Positions 62,435-64,000 of a stretch of DNA of 64,000 nucleotides are shown here, piece by piece. Positions within the stretch are counted from its first letter, which is position 1. Each line of letters opens with the position of its first letter. The notes beneath the pieces are model-generated. The model had not been told where the DNA came from, made no database searches, and worked only from the letters and a program-made list of their open reading frames with translations. Location: positions 62,001 through 126,000 of the forward strand of contig NZ_JALJCL010000011.1 of the NCBI RefSeq assembly GCF_023698535.1. Direction: 5' to 3'. Origin of the DNA: Halorientalis regularis (GTDB taxonomy: Archaea; Halobacteriota; Halobacteria; Halobacteriales; Haloarculaceae). A program made the position numbers and the translations under genes.

Positions 62435-64000
62435 TTAAGCGTACCGGCGCAGGAAGTCACCCAATGCACGAACGAATGTATTTGCCGAGATGACCGGCGG
62501 TGACCGGATCGGTTCGCCGATCCCGACTTTGATGAGATAATCGGTGAGCCGCCAGAGGTTGTACAGCAGTGACGCCAACACAAAATTACACAGACGTACG
62601 CGGTAGTCAGTTGACGATGTCCGCGGGAGGAACTCTTCAATAGACTTGTACTGGTTCTCGATATCCCGTCGGCGGTTGTATTCGTTGACGACCGAGTCGA
62701 TTTCCTCGGGAGCGACGTGGTCACGGTTCGTGACGTATGCGCCGTAGTTCCCATCAGCACCATCAGTATCAACCGGCGCATAGATGTATTCCGCGGTGTG
62801 ACGATGGCCGCCGTCACTCTCGAACGGCACATCGTGAATGACACCAGCGTCCACACCCTCGGTCGATTTGATGTCCTCGATGGCGTCGAGGTCATCTTCA
62901 TACTTCGGGACAGGCGCAAGATACGTCAGGTCACGTTCATCGACTGCTATATAGACATCGTGGCTGTGGAAGCCACGGTCGAACATCACTTGGTCAATGT
63001 CGACATACTGTTGTGCCTGGTCCAGAAGGCGTGCGACTAGTTCGCCCTTCGCGTACGAGGCAGCGCCTTCATCCTCCCAGACAGAGTTTTCTTTGACTGG
63101 CTCAACAGCGAGGATGATCGGAGCGACATCGCCCACAAGCGTGATAGTGGCGTACTTGTAGCCGCGCTTCACCTCGCCATCGTGCTTGTAGCCGCTTACC
63201 ATCGGTGGGAACGTACTCTTCGCAATCCCCTCGTCCTTGTTCTCCCACGGCGTGGGCCAGAATCGCTCGTAAGTAATGTCGATAGCGGCGGTGACGTGGC
63301 GATCATCGAACGGATCGTCGCCACGAATCGTTCCCAAGATGTGGTCAGTCGCAGATTCGAAGGAGTCCATCAGCGTATCGCGGATTTCCGTGATCGCCGG
63401 CATTCGGTCATCCCCAGCGAAGTCATCGATGGTGAGCTGTGCCTCTTCGGTTCCAGGTGTGGCGAATTGCTTGAGCACTCGAAGAATCGTATCGCCGGAG
63501 GCAGTGGTATCATCGTCGGTGAGCCAGCCGTATTCGCCTTCGCCGTGGGCGCTCTCGCCCATCGTGCAGATCCGAGCAACCATCTCCAAAATCGCTTTGT
63601 CGTCGTAGGTGCGGTTGTCTGCTCGACCGCTGTCGAAGACAGGGAAGGCATACCTGCGCGCGAGTTCGATCGTCTTCGTGGCCTTCTGGCGTTTCCACTC
63701 GCGGTCTTGCTCGGTTGCTTGTTCGTCGGTGTCTCTTTTGTCTTCGTCGGGACTTGTCGGTAGAAGTGCCTCCGAGATTACATCGTTCTCATGTGCGACG
63801 TGGGCGATAGCAATTGCCGATTCGTCGATAACACGCTGTGTCTCGTCATCAAGGGCCCGCCACGTCTCCGAGAGAGTTTGCTGTGTCGGCGGCGTCGTGA
63901 ACCCAAACTGTTTGCACAATGCCGGACGGGTATGGAGTTGATCAGCCAATTCATTGTGTGAGAATTCTCGAATCTCTGCGTACAGGAAACAGCGCACCAT
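62435..64000 (-). CDS. DDE transposase of an insertion sequence (5' end at window edge)
   Basis: 521 codons from an ATG exactly at the right edge to a stop at 62435; the gene may extend further. DDE motifs: AAIDITYERF near residue 240, VMFDRGFHSHDVYIAV near residue 335, and DIENQYKSIEEFLPR near residue 460. The insertion domain is acidic. The layout is of IS4/ISH3-like haloarchaeal transposases; I am unsure of the exact family. The decayed copy at 55787-56721 belongs to the same group. Terminal repeats could not be fixed as the element leaves the window. Confidence 0.85.
   Translation of the reverse strand: MVRCFLYAEIREFSHNELADQLHTRPALCKQFGFTTPPTQQTLSETWRALDDETQRVIDESAIAIAHVAHENDVISEALLPTSPDEDKRDTDEQATEQDREWKRQKATKTIELARRYAFPVFDSGRADNRTYDDKAILEMVARICTMGESAHGEGEYGWLTDDDTTASGDTILRVLKQFATPGTEEAQLTIDDFAGDDRMPAITEIRDTLMDSFESATDHILGTIRGDDPFDDRHVTAAIDITYERFWPTPWENKDEGIAKSTFPPMVSGYKHDGEVKRGYKYATITLVGDVAPIILAVEPVKENSVWEDEGAASYAKGELVARLLDQAQQYVDIDQVMFDRGFHSHDVYIAVDERDLTYLAPVPKYEDDLDAIEDIKSTEGVDAGVIHDVPFESDGGHRHTAEYIYAPVDTDGADGNYGAYVTNRDHVAPEEIDSVVNEYNRRRDIENQYKSIEEFLPRTSSTDYRVRLCNFVLASLLYNLWRLTDYLIKVGIGEPIRSPPVISANTFVRALGDFLRRYA

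Noticed and set aside
1-64000. CRISPR arrays, rRNA and tRNA genes, replication origin
   Set aside because: No regularly spaced direct repeats, no rRNA-like segments, no foldable tRNA and no Cdc6/Orc gene with origin repeats were seen.

Overview
The window is chromosomal DNA of a halophilic archaeon (class Halobacteria). The evidence is high GC, strongly acidic proteins, Tat signals and PGF-CTERM surface anchors, the archaeal ribosomal protein L15e, an HTH-10 regulator, a bacteriorhodopsin with its retinal-synthesis genes, and a sensory rhodopsin I with its transducer. I cannot name the genus. No rRNA, tRNA or CRISPR array was found.

Layout. 1-11 kb: two MFS transporters, a PGF-CTERM surface protein, a PfkB kinase, mutL, two SDR dehydrogenases, a tandem universal stress protein and a DUF5995 protein. 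At 8.5-9.2 kb two truncated genes (DUF211 and a VIT1/CCC1-like protein) abut a 53-bp hairpin. 11-20.5 kb: a catabolic island with a Baeyer-Villiger-type monooxygenase, two acyl-CoA dehydrogenases, an MmgE/PrpD protein, a CaiB/BaiF CoA-transferase, and a thiolase-like/DUF35 pair. A second, internally deleted thiolase/DUF35 pair lies in its middle. 20.6-28.4 kb: a four-gene operon (HEAT-repeat membrane protein, zinc-ribbon coiled-coil membrane protein, coiled-coil protein, bactofilin-like beta-helix protein). It sits between a 24-codon relic of a mutS 3' end and an intact mutS in the same orientation.

28.6-38.5 kb: a Tat-exported CocE-type hydrolase, a PAS histidine kinase, thiDN, an AIR-synthase pseudogene, a DsbA-family protein, a TumE/TumA toxin-antitoxin pair, an acyl-CoA synthetase and mobA. 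38.5-55.5 kb: a second mutS, sensory rhodopsin I with its transducer, nucS (EndoMS), hsp20, thiI, then bop-crtY-brp, which together make a retinal-based proton pump and its chromophore. After these come a lipoprotein, an exported endonuclease/phosphatase-fold protein, rpl15e and two membrane proteins. 55.5-64 kb: a visibly AT-richer accessory zone with a decayed transposase, an aspartoacylase-like protein, a cupin protein, an HTH-10 regulator, several very small membrane proteins, a second TumE/TumA pair and a near-complete DDE transposase running off the right edge.

The two most notable points are the bactofilin/coiled-coil operon bracketed by mutS 3' ends, which looks like an integrated cassette with no described function, and the catabolic island, whose gene set resembles that used on steroids or terpenoids in bacteria. 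mutL, two mutS genes and nucS all lie within 41 kb.
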